From a bacterium (GTDB lineage Bacteria > Planctomycetota > Planctomycetia > Isosphaerales > Isosphaeraceae), in assembly GCA_016125085.1 (NCBI GenBank), contig WGMM01000018.1, forward strand, positions 150,239 to 214,238: DNA of 64,000 bases, read 5' to 3'. Made by a program: the position numbers and the translations under genes. The notes below the pieces were generated by a model. It was not told where the DNA came from. It saw only the letters and a program-made list of their open reading frames with translations, and did not search any database. Positions 53,452 to 61,237 of the stretch are shown here, in pieces (within the stretch, counting starts at the first letter, position 1; each line of letters begins with the position of its first letter).

Positions 53452-54882
53452 ATGAGCCACGCCGACGACGAAGATCTGGCCCCCTACGAACTGGATCAGC
53501 CTGCCCCCGGCGGTTCGAAATCCGGCTCAGGTTCGACGTTTCGACCCGCTCCGGGCCGTAGCGGCGGATCGAGCGAAAAACTGCCGCCCCGGGCACCGAT
53601 CGAGCGAGACGAGCCGCCTCGCGCCGGAAAGTCGACTTTCCGTCCAGCCGAAGCGGCATCCGGCAGTTCGAAGCCAAAGCGTCGGCCGACAACGGACGAA
53701 GACACCGGGCCAAGCTTCGAGCCGGTGAAGTCGCGGAAAAACCGCGACGATTTCGACGACGACGACGCCAAATTCTCCGCTGGTGGCGGCCCTTCGCTGC
53801 TGGAACGGGTCCTGTTCGGCAAGGTCGGCACCAAACAGCTTGCCCTGTTCTATCGCCAGTTCGGCCAATACCTTTCGGCTGGCATGGATGTCGGTCAGTC
53901 GCTGCGCGGGCTGCAGAAGCACTTCTCAGGGCGTGCCCTGGGGCCCGTGATCGCCCGCATGACCGACGCCGTGAAGTCGGGCCGCACTCTGGCGGAAGCC
54001 TTCGAGCGCGAGCCGCAGGCCTTCGACCGCCTGGCCGTGAACATGATCCGCGCCGCCGAAGCCCGTGGCGCCGTGCCGGAGATTCTGTCCGAACTGGCCC
54101 AGGTGGCCGAATTCCGGGCCCGCACTGTGCGCAATGTCGCATCGGCCGCGATTTATCCGATCATCGTGCTTACGATGGCCACGATCTGCCTGCTGGTCAT
54201 CGCCGTGTTCGTCGGGCCGCTCTTCAACGGCATCCTGTCGGACATGATCCCCGAATCGAAGCGGGGCGACCTCTGGCTGCCTACGAAATTGCTGTTCCGT
54301 TTCAATTCGCTGATGATGGCCCTGGGGCCGCTGATGCCCGTGTTTCTGCTGATCGGAACCGTCATCGGCATCTGGGCTGCATACAAAACCGAAGCCGGCC
54401 GGGCGATTCTGGACGAAATCTACTGGTACGTGCCCGTTTTCGGCAAAATTCAGAAAAATATCGACCTTTCCCGCATGGCCCGGATGCTGGGCGCACTGCT
54501 TGAGGCCGGCGTGTCGACGCCCGACGCGCTCAGCCTGACGGCCGGCGTGGTGCGGCTGAAGCCTTACGAACGAGCTTTGGAAGATGCCGCCGTTGCGACC
54601 CGCGACGGCGACGAGATCGGGCCTGTTTTCACGAAGTCGGGCCGGTTTCCGTTCGAAGTGGTCGGGCTCATCGAAACCGGCGAAGCGACGGGCAACCTGC
54701 CGAAATCTCTGGCCCGCATGGCTGACGATTTCGAAGAGCAGGCGACGGTGATGATCAAGAGCCTTTCGACACTGCTTCAGCCGATTATCACGATCGTTCT
54801 GGGTCTGATCGTCGGCTTCATCGCCATCGCGTTCGTGGGGCTGATCGCGGCCGTGTTCACGAGCCTGGCCAGCGGGATCTGA
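53452..54882 (+). CDS. GspF/PilC-type inner-membrane assembly protein
   Basis: A 476-aa protein of the type II secretion/type IV pilus F family. The first ~125 residues are a low-complexity Ser/Gly/Pro and acidic region (DRDDFDDDDAKFSAG) not normally in GspF. The core has two GspF repeats: KQLALFYRQFGQYLSAGMDVGQSLRGL and later DLSRMARMLGALLEAGVSTPDAL, with TM helices near residues 245-270, 300-325 and 445-475. Usually such proteins organise the export ATPase and pilin polymerisation; no gspE/pilB or pilin is adjacent here. RBS AGAGG immediately before ATG 53452. Confidence 0.9.
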   Translation: MSHADDEDLAPYELDQPAPGGSKSGSGSTFRPAPGRSGGSSEKLPPRAPIERDEPPRAGKSTFRPAEAASGSSKPKRRPTTDEDTGPSFEPVKSRKNRDDFDDDDAKFSAGGGPSLLERVLFGKVGTKQLALFYRQFGQYLSAGMDVGQSLRGLQKHFSGRALGPVIARMTDAVKSGRTLAEAFEREPQAFDRLAVNMIRAAEARGAVPEILSELAQVAEFRARTVRNVASAAIYPIIVLTMATICLLVIAVFVGPLFNGILSDMIPESKRGDLWLPTKLLFRFNSLMMALGPLMPVFLLIGTVIGIWAAYKTEAGRAILDEIYWYVPVFGKIQKNIDLSRMARMLGALLEAGVSTPDALSLTAGVVRLKPYERALEDAAVATRDGDEIGPVFTKSGRFPFEVVGLIETGEATGNLPKSLARMADDFEEQATVMIKSLSTLLQPIITIVLGLIVGFIAIAFVGLIAAVFTSLASGI

Positions 54883-54969
54883 TCACTCGGCGCATGTCCA
54901 GCGGCGACGGTTCATGGCATTTGCGACGTATGTTCAAGGAGATGTGCCAGTTCGGAATCGAGGTTTCGC

Positions 54970-55803
54970 GTGTTGCGTTTCGAAGGCGATGTCGCGGTGA
55001 TCAAGCTCGAGCCATTCGATAACATCGGAGAACTCAAGGAAATCTTACACGGACTTTATCGGAAGACCGCGATCGGCGAATTGAAGGGGATCGTACTGGA
55101 TCTGCAGGGTCAGGATAAGCTGGAAGACAGGCTCGTGAGAGAACTGTTCTATATGAATGTCATTCGAAATAGAACCCGGGATTATCACAAAGGTAACTAC
55201 GGTCAATCCCGTTTTGTCGTTTTGTGCAACTCAAGCCCGAGTCGAGTCGGTTCGCTGATCGGAAACGGAAGAATCGGCACGATTCCCGTAATCGACACGG
55301 TTGACGAAGCGATCGCTTCGATCTTGAAATGTCATGACGTGTTTCCGGGTCGATCGGATATGCCGGTCGAGCTTCCGCTTGCTGTGCCTGGCCGGCTTTT
55401 CGCGGTCGGTTGCACCGAACAGGATCTCAGCGATATCCCGGAGCAGCTTCGCGAATCCGGTTTCGATGTCTCGGATTCCTCGACCGACGAAGTGAAAGAT
55501 GGCGACCATGTCATTTTTTGCGTTTCATGCTCTTCCGGGCCGACCGACGGTACGATCAGATCAGTGCGCAGTTGCTCAGGCCATGAGATCATTCCCGTCT
55601 GTATCGTGCGGAATTTCTCCGAGGTCGTGGTGGACAAGTCGTTGTTGGAACTCGTTTCTTTCGAAATGAATGAACTTCTCAAGGAAATCCTGCCGCAAGA
55701 AGTCATCGACAGCCTGCCTGTGTTCTATGATTTCGACCTGAACCTTCCTGCCAGGATCAGCGGGCGGCTGAATCAGAAGCCCTTGCCATTTCGGTGTAAG
55801 TGA
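54970..55803 (+). CDS. STAS-like domain fused to degenerate EF-Tu GTPase-like domain
   Basis: A 277-aa cytoplasmic protein. Residues 1-~120 look like a STAS (anti-sigma-factor antagonist type) domain: VAVIKLEPFDNIGELKEIL, GIVLDLQGQDKL and RFVVLCNSSPSRVGSLIGNGRIGTIPVIDTVDEAIASI. Residues ~177-253 resemble the second half of the EF-Tu G-domain: HVIFCVSCSSGPTDGTIRSV aligns with VVAATDGPMPQTREHI and LLELVSFEMNELL with LLELVEMEVRELL, but the NKxD G4 motif is replaced by RNFS and no P-loop is visible. It should not bind GTP normally. The start is GTG 54970 with GAGG before it. Composition is A+T-richer than flanks. Role unknown; regulatory (inference). Confidence 0.65.
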   Translation: MLRFEGDVAVIKLEPFDNIGELKEILHGLYRKTAIGELKGIVLDLQGQDKLEDRLVRELFYMNVIRNRTRDYHKGNYGQSRFVVLCNSSPSRVGSLIGNGRIGTIPVIDTVDEAIASILKCHDVFPGRSDMPVELPLAVPGRLFAVGCTEQDLSDIPEQLRESGFDVSDSSTDEVKDGDHVIFCVSCSSGPTDGTIRSVRSCSGHEIIPVCIVRNFSEVVVDKSLLELVSFEMNELLKEILPQEVIDSLPVFYDFDLNLPARISGRLNQKPLPFRCK

Positions 55804-56116
55804 TTTCATGTGCTCCTGGAGAATCGATTTCGGAAAACCGGCATGGTTCGACAGTCATCCGGGAATCGAACCTTCGTCGAATTGCAATAGGCAACCGCAT
55901 CGTCACGCGAGCCGGTCATGACGTGGCGTGTTCCGATCCGTTTCGAAATCGGAAGCGACCTGTGTCGAGTTTCGATTCGACCGTGCCTGATCGGAAATCG
56001 GATACGCCATTTGATCCGTAACCCCGCGCCGTGTACATTGGGCGTCGTCGGTGCCTGCCTGACCTGCCTTCCCGCCTGCGACACCGTATGGCGAAGCCTC
56101 TGGAGTCCGCCAGATC
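55804..56116. other. intergenic region before ceramidase gene
   Basis: 313 bp with a promoter at 56011-56039 (listed) and otherwise no supported gene or structure. Confidence 0.5.
56011..56039 (+). promoter_or_regulatory. promoter of ceramidase-like gene
   Basis: TTGATC (56011-56016) and TACATT (56034-56039) spaced 17 bp, 77 bp upstream of the ATG. Confidence 0.5.
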
Positions 56117-57520
56117 ATGTTCCGTTGCATTCTGATGCGTTCGCTGCTGACCCTGTTCGTATGCGTTTCGTCCGCATCGGCCGCCGGCTGGAAAGTCGGC
56201 GTCGCGAAGATGGACATCACGCCGAAAAACCCGGGCTGGATGTCGGGCTACGCGGCTCGCACGGGGCCGGCCACCGGGGCGGCGCATCCGCTGTGGGCGA
56301 AGGCGATCGCGCTGGAGGACGCCTCGGGCAACAAGTCGGTGCTCGTCACGATCGACGTCGTCGGCATCGCGCGTGATGTCGAGGTGCCCGCGGCCGAAGC
56401 GATCACGAAGAAGACGGGCATCCCCCGCTCGGGCATCGCCTTCGCCTGCTCGCACACCCACTGCGGGCCCGTGGTCGGCCAGAACCTGCTGACGATGTAC
56501 GACCTCAGCGAAATCGAGACCGCGAAGATGCTCTCCTATACGGCCATGCTCACGCACGAACTGGGGACTTTGGCCGAGAAAGCCGTCGCTGAACTGAAAC
56601 CCGCCACGCTGCACACCGGCATTGGCCGTACGAGCTTCGCCGTAAACCGGCGCGAAAATCCGGCCGACAAGGTGGTCGAACTGCGAAAGAACCTCTCCCT
56701 GAAGGGCCCGGTCGATCATGACGTGCCGGTGCTCGTCGCCAAGGACGAAGCCGGCAAGGTTTTCGCGATCGTCACGCAATATGCCTGCCACTGCACCACG
56801 CTCGATTACGACAAATACTCGGGCGATTACGCCGGTTATGCCCAGATCGCCCTGGAGAAACAATATCCTGGCGCCGTGGCCCTGTTCGCTGCTGGGTGCG
56901 GGGCCGACGCCAATCCCCTGCCCCGCCGTTCCGTCGAACTGGCTGAACAATACGGCAGCCGCCTGGCCCATGCGACGAGCGTGGTGGTCGATCATGGCCT
57001 GGCCCCGCTGGAAGGCGACCGCCTGGCCCACGCCTTCGAGGAAATCCCCCTGAAGCACTCCAAAGTGCCGAACAAGGCTGAACTCGAAGCCGAGACGAAA
57101 GACCCGAACAAATACATCGCCGGCCGGGCGAAAATGCTGCTGGCTCGTCTGGGCGGTCAGGATAAAGACTCTCCGCTGTTCCCCAAACGGGGCGCGGACG
57201 GAAATCTCACGCCCGCATATCCCTACCCGGTGCAGGTCTGGAGCCTTGGCAAGGACATTGACTGGATCTTCCTCGGCGGTGAGGTGGTCGCCGACTATTC
57301 GCTGCGGTTGAAGCGTTCGAACGGCTCCGGCCGCACCTGGGTGACGGCCTATGCAAATGACGTCATGGCCTATATCCCCAGCCTGCGGGTGCTCAAAGAA
57401 GGCGGCTACGAAGGTGCGACCTCGATGATCTATTACGGCCTGCCGAGCCCATGGTCGGAGTCGGTCGAGGAAGACATCATCTCGGCCGTCGTGCGGTTGA
57501 TCGCCAAGGTGCGCAAGTGA
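56117..57520 (+). CDS. neutral/alkaline ceramidase-like secreted protein
   Basis: A 467-aa exported protein with signal peptide (MFRCILMRSLLTLFVCVSSASAAGW). The opening KVGVAKMDITPKNPGWMSGYAAR and SHTHCGPVVGQN (HTH zinc-binding motif) match the neutral/alkaline non-lysosomal ceramidase family, as does the C-terminal AYANDVMAYIPSLRVLKEGGYEGATSMIYYGLPSPW. It may release acyl chains from lipids or act on other amides; planctomycete paralogues are common and of unproven substrate. TGGAG about 12 nt upstream of ATG 56117. Downstream are the intergenic repeats. Confidence 0.85.
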   Translation: MFRCILMRSLLTLFVCVSSASAAGWKVGVAKMDITPKNPGWMSGYAARTGPATGAAHPLWAKAIALEDASGNKSVLVTIDVVGIARDVEVPAAEAITKKTGIPRSGIAFACSHTHCGPVVGQNLLTMYDLSEIETAKMLSYTAMLTHELGTLAEKAVAELKPATLHTGIGRTSFAVNRRENPADKVVELRKNLSLKGPVDHDVPVLVAKDEAGKVFAIVTQYACHCTTLDYDKYSGDYAGYAQIALEKQYPGAVALFAAGCGADANPLPRRSVELAEQYGSRLAHATSVVVDHGLAPLEGDRLAHAFEEIPLKHSKVPNKAELEAETKDPNKYIAGRAKMLLARLGGQDKDSPLFPKRGADGNLTPAYPYPVQVWSLGKDIDWIFLGGEVVADYSLRLKRSNGSGRTWVTAYANDVMAYIPSLRVLKEGGYEGATSMIYYGLPSPWSESVEEDIISAVVRLIAKVRK

Positions 57521-57534
57521 CGTAAGTCACACTC

Positions 57535-57617
57535 CGCCAGGCGGGCAACGAGCCGGAAGCGTAAGCGACGAAAGGGGTTGTCGCCAGGTGGATAACGAGC
57601 CGGAAGCGTAAGCGACG
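57535..57617. repeat. two tandem copies of a ~47-bp repeat
   Basis: The units at 57535-57581 and 57582-57617 share cgccag...aacgagccggaagcgtaagc (offset 47 bp). A third copy of the core, inverted and with tcagc for taagc, lies at 57701-57724. Such ccggaagcgt(a/c)agcgac elements are common in planctomycete intergenic DNA. Confidence 0.7.
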
Positions 57618-57700
57618 GAAGAGTTTCAAGGATTTTCTCGCAAGCCGAATTCGGTATCGGGCGAGTTCAGGGAAGTCTTGGGTTTCGCTGTATAGGCATC

Positions 57701-57724
57701 CGTCGCTGACGCTTCCGGCTCGTT
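57701..57724. repeat. inverted copy of the same repeat
   Basis: The reverse complement of the plus-strand sequence here carries ccggaagcgtcagcgac, the third copy of the repeat core. Confidence 0.7.
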
Positions 57725-57897
57725 ATCATGGGCCGGAGGCGTTGTGTAAGTGCCGTTTTCGAATATGGTTCCGGCGCATCCGAAAGAGCGGATTTCCATT
57801 GTTTGATTGTGGTCGTCAAATTTTTTTGGCCCAGCGTTCGAAAGAAATCGGCCCCTCGCGGCACCAATGGGACGTAACGACGAGGGCAAAAGCCAAA

Positions 57898-58464
57898 GTG
57901 GCCGACGACGTGACGGACGGACAACTGCTGACACGTCTGGCCGCTGGCGATGCCGGGGCCTTCGACCATCTGGTCGCCCGGCATGAGCCGGTCGTGCGGC
58001 GTCAGGCCCGGCGGCTGCTGGCCTGGCGGTCGGACGTGGACGACGTCGTTCAGGAAGTCTTTCTGGCCTTGTGGCGCGGGCATGGCCGCTTTCGTGGCGA
58101 AAGTGCCCTGAGCACATGGCTGCTCACGATCACCATACGTGAATGCCGGCGCAAGCTGCGCAAAAAGTATTTGCGGGACAAACTCATCGGCCGGTTGCGG
58201 ATCGTGGCGAGCGGTTTCGAAACCGCGATCGACCGGAATGGTGCCGATGCCGACGAGAACCGGCGTGTCGTGACCGCGGTCGCTGCATTGCCTTCGAAAT
58301 TGCGGGAGGTCGTCGTGCTGCATTATCTGGAAGGGTTCTCCATCGAAGAAACCGCCAAAGCTCTTGGGCTCAAACGATCGGTCGTCGACGTGCGTCTGAC
58401 GCGTGCCCGGCAGAAGCTGGCGGAATCGCTGCGGGACGACGACGCCCCGGGAGAGTTGTCATGA
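57898..58464 (+). CDS. ECF-type RNA polymerase sigma factor
   Basis: A 188-aa sigma-70-family protein. Region 2 FDHLVARHEPVVRRQARRLLAWRSDVDDVVQEVFLALWRG and region 4 LPSKLREVVVLHYLEGFSIEETAKALGLKRSVVDVRLTRARQKL are typical ECF features. The start is taken as GTG 57898 (GAGGG upstream), giving VADDVTDGQLLTRLAAGDAGAF; longer open frame to 57742 is not conserved-looking. It directs a separate promoter class. The next gene overlaps it by 4 nt (ATGA) and is a likely membrane regulator, so the pair probably forms a sigma/anti-sigma unit. Confidence 0.85.
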   Translation: MADDVTDGQLLTRLAAGDAGAFDHLVARHEPVVRRQARRLLAWRSDVDDVVQEVFLALWRGHGRFRGESALSTWLLTITIRECRRKLRKKYLRDKLIGRLRIVASGFETAIDRNGADADENRRVVTAVAALPSKLREVVVLHYLEGFSIEETAKALGLKRSVVDVRLTRARQKLAESLRDDDAPGELS

Positions 58465-58997
58465 ACGAGGAAAAACTGGCGGAAACGCTGGCGAAGATCG
58501 ATGCGGGCCTCATGGCCGATGACGGACCTCGAAATGCGATCGACTCCGATTCGATTCGTCTGTTGCATCTGCGGCGGCGATCGAGAAATCGATCGATTGC
58601 CGTGGCGTCTTTCGGAGTCGTTGCGATCGTTTCGACGTTCGTATTTCGAACGATGCGAGATCGAGACGATTCTGTCGCTATCCGGCGACCTGTCCCGATC
58701 GTATCGAACGAACGACCAGGTTCGAAAGCTCCCGACGAATCGGCGGCCATGACTTCGAAACCCGATTTCGAATTGGCCACAGTGGCGGATCCGGCGATGA
58801 ATTTCGAACTTGAGATGATGCGCGAGTCGATCGCGGAGAATCTCGTGAAGCTGGCCCGATTTAGTAAATCGGCTGGAAGGCCCGAGTCGAACTGGCGAGA
58901 GAATCTGGACTTCGTCCTGAAATACTATCCCGGAACGCTCGCGGCCGAGTCGGCCCGTATCGAATTCGGGGCTGTATCGGAATCGAACACGAATTGA
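58461..58997 (+). CDS. single-TM protein, candidate anti-sigma partner
   Basis: A 178-aa membrane protein overlapping the sigma gene by 4 nt. A short cytoplasmic N-terminus (MNEEKLAETLAKIDAGLMADDGPRNAIDSDSIRLLHLRRRSRN) is followed by a TM helix (about residues 44-62, SIAVASFGVVAIVSTFVF) and a C-terminal extracytoplasmic region. It has no zinc HxxxCxxC anti-sigma domain. Many TCGA-type codons and lower GC than neighbours. The role as anti-sigma factor is inferred from position, not sequence. Confidence 0.65.
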   Translation: MNEEKLAETLAKIDAGLMADDGPRNAIDSDSIRLLHLRRRSRNRSIAVASFGVVAIVSTFVFRTMRDRDDSVAIRRPVPIVSNERPGSKAPDESAAMTSKPDFELATVADPAMNFELEMMRESIAENLVKLARFSKSAGRPESNWRENLDFVLKYYPGTLAAESARIEFGAVSESNTN

Positions 58998-59022
58998 AAG
59001 AACTGGAATGAGGATCGGAACC

Positions 59023-59916
59023 ATGACGATGACGAAACGAGTGATGATCGCGCTAATCGGATGTCTTTTGATGAAGGGACTGGCGATCGCTCAATCAGTC
59101 GGCGGATCGGGGGCGAAGTTCGCTTACGAACAGGAAGCGATGTTGGCGCATTACCGAAAATTGCACGAGGAAATTCGCCATGAGATCGACGAAGTCCGCT
59201 TCGTTCTGGGCGAACTCGGCGTTAGCGGAACCGGCAAGCAGCGTGGCGTCTCCAGGCTTGAGGATCTTTCGAAACGAATCGCGCAGAAGCAGGACGAATT
59301 CGACGAGTCGAAACGCATGATCTCCCGCTTCGAATCGAAGCAGAAGGTGATTCGTTCGAAAATTATACGGATTGAGAGAGAACTGGCACTTTCTCTGAAG
59401 CGAATGCCGAACGATCCTGTCTCGCAGGCTTTGGAAAAACTGGTGGAGATCGACGAATCGGCCAGCCAACGAATGAAGAAGAAGTTCGAATCGGGGCAAA
59501 TTTCTTCGGACGAACTTTCGAATGCTGAGCGAAAACTGGCCGAATCACGGCTCGAACTGGCGAAACATCAGTGGGAACGATCGGTTGAAGCCCGCAAGGC
59601 GATAGCCGCCGCCAACTCGGCCCTTGAAGAAGCCGTTTTCGAATCGGAAATGCAGGCGACCGAGAGTGCCGAACTGGAAAAGGAAATCCATTCGCTCAAA
59701 TCCGAACGTGGCCGGATCGAGGCGTTTCTCAAGGAAGAAGCCGAGTTGTCCCAACGCGCGGTCGCAATCGAGCAGTTGACTACGATGATCCGCAGCGGTA
59801 ACACGGAGATTCTCGATCCGATGGTGGAGAAGCTCCGTAAATTGGGCATCAAAATATACGAGCCTGGCAAGCCGGTCGAAAAGCCTGCCGAACCATCCAC
59901 CAATCCCGGCAAGTGA
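59023..59916 (+). CDS. exported coiled-coil protein
   Basis: A 297-aa protein with signal peptide (MTMTKRVMIALIGCLLMKGLAIAQS) and then a mostly helical Glu/Lys/Arg-rich mature region, with strong coiled-coil character (RLEDLSKRIAQKQDEFDESKRM; LSNAERKLAESRLELAKHQWERS; ESAELEKEIHSLKSERGRIEAFLKEEAELSQRA), ending VEKLRKLGIKIYEPGKP. The GAGG upstream of ATG 59023 favours this over ATG 59008. It follows the single-TM gene by 25 bp and is probably part of the sigma operon. It may act as periplasmic sensor or structural partner (inference). Confidence 0.7.
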   Translation: MTMTKRVMIALIGCLLMKGLAIAQSVGGSGAKFAYEQEAMLAHYRKLHEEIRHEIDEVRFVLGELGVSGTGKQRGVSRLEDLSKRIAQKQDEFDESKRMISRFESKQKVIRSKIIRIERELALSLKRMPNDPVSQALEKLVEIDESASQRMKKKFESGQISSDELSNAERKLAESRLELAKHQWERSVEARKAIAAANSALEEAVFESEMQATESAELEKEIHSLKSERGRIEAFLKEEAELSQRAVAIEQLTTMIRSGNTEILDPMVEKLRKLGIKIYEPGKPVEKPAEPSTNPGK

Positions 59917-59954
59917 AGCAGGATAGCCGATGCCGCATCATGCCTGATTTCACG

Positions 59955-59985
59955 AAGCCCGGGCCGATTCGGTCCGGGCTTTCGA
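59955..59985 (+). terminator. Rho-independent terminator after sigma operon
   Basis: Stem AAGCCCGG-g-CCG / CGG-t-CCGGGCTT with ATT loop, then TCGATTT. Similar to the rpmB terminator in design. Confidence 0.65.
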
Positions 59986-60208
59986 TTTGCACCCTCTCGG
60001 TATCTTGATTCGATCGAAACCGATTCTCAAGAACCGGCCACTTGACGTATCGGTTCGAGTCTGATCGAATCCGCAACCAGTGCCTGCTCGAACTGGCGTG
60101 CGAGCGATTTCGAATGCCGTTTCGGCCAGCGGGATCGCCGATGATTCGCCGATTCGATCAGTGCAAGTTTCTTCCCCCGATCGACGGATTTCCAGCGGAG
60201 CGAGTTCG

Positions 60209-61018
60209 ATGACGACGAGCGATGTCGTGCGGTTTTGCGTTTCCACGGAAGAAAAGCGCAAGCGGCCGGGCATATTCGTCGTCAATCTTCTCGTTTGGCT
60301 CTGGCTCGGCTTTCTGGTGTTCGCCACTCTGGGGTCGATTCTGATCCTTTACGGTATCATCTGGGTGTTCCGCGTGATGTTCGCGGAATTCAACGTCAGG
60401 CGCATTCAGGCGCTTGGCACGGCGGTTTCGGAGAAGCAGTTCCCCGAGGTGACGAATGCCCTGCGCGACGTGTGCGATTACCTGGGTGTGGAGGAAGAGC
60501 CGCGGGTGATCGTGCTGAACGACTCGCAGCTCAATGCCTTCGCGATGTCGTTCGCGAAGCGGCGAGTCGTCGTGCTGCTTTCGGAAACGCTGGAGGGGAT
60601 CGTCAAGAGCCCGAGCGAACTGCGATTCATCATCGGGCACGAGATCGGGCATCATCTGCTCGATTTCAGCAGGCGCGGGCATTTCGAAATCTACAAGTCG
60701 GCTTCCTACAAGGCCGCGCGTGAAATGACGTGCGACAACATCGGCCATTACGTGTCCGGAGATATCGAAAAGTCGAAGCGCCTGATCCGCCGCCTGGCGG
60801 TCGGCCATGTGCTGGAGTCGCGGCTGGACGAAGAGTATCTGATCGAGGAATCAGACTATCTCTATTCAGGGATCTCCGGCTGGCTGTTGAAAAATTATTT
60901 CACTTATCCGGCCGTCGGCAAGCGGTTGCTGAATCTGATGGAATTCGACGAAAGGATGCGACGCATGAGAGTCGTCGAAGGCGAAGCGGAGGCCGACGAA
61001 CTCGAAGTGGTCGGCTGA
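60209..61018 (+). CDS. M48-family membrane zinc metalloprotease
   Basis: A 269-aa HtpX/Ste24-like peptidase. TM helices at about residues 24-56 (VVNLLVWLWLGFLVFATLGSILILYGIIWVF), then the zinc-binding HEIGHH at 144-149 (with the third ligand in AREMTCDNIG, Glu172). Usually such proteases remove misfolded membrane proteins or process prenylated peptides; the substrate is unknown. GGAGCGAG precedes ATG 60209. The DUF4175-like gene follows 219 bp downstream on the same strand with its own promoter, so co-function is possible but not shown. Confidence 0.88.
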   Translation: MTTSDVVRFCVSTEEKRKRPGIFVVNLLVWLWLGFLVFATLGSILILYGIIWVFRVMFAEFNVRRIQALGTAVSEKQFPEVTNALRDVCDYLGVEEEPRVIVLNDSQLNAFAMSFAKRRVVVLLSETLEGIVKSPSELRFIIGHEIGHHLLDFSRRGHFEIYKSASYKAAREMTCDNIGHYVSGDIEKSKRLIRRLAVGHVLESRLDEEYLIEESDYLYSGISGWLLKNYFTYPAVGKRLLNLMEFDERMRRMRVVEGEAEADELEVVG

Positions 61019-61145
61019 AAGGCTGCTGACTCGGAAGAAAAATGGACAGGGTTTCGAAGCGTTCAAGTCGTACGTGGCCGGCATGATCGCGATCTTCCGC
61101 ACGGATTTCGCCTGGTGTCGGAAAATCGAACCGGGGCATGGCTGT

Positions 61146-61175
61146 TTGCCCAACGGCCGGAAGCCGACATATAAT
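61146..61175 (+). promoter_or_regulatory. promoter of DUF4175-like gene
   Basis: TTGCCC (61146-61151) and a perfect TATAAT (61170-61175) spaced 18 bp, 63 bp upstream of the ATG. Confidence 0.55.
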
Positions 61176-61237
61176 GGAGGGTCGGAGAACGCAGGGAAGG
61201 TACGCACGGTTTTGGGCAAATTCGGGGAACGACCGCC

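Larger units (their letters stand above)
57521..57897. other. intergenic region with planctomycete-type repeats
   Basis: 377 bp between the ceramidase and sigma-factor genes, holding three copies of a short repeat (listed). No promoter pair is convincing near the sigma-factor start. Confidence 0.6.

Noticed and set aside
57535..57724. Direct repeats as a possible CRISPR array
   Set aside because: Only two tandem copies with 47-bp period and one inverted copy; no regular spacers or cas genes.
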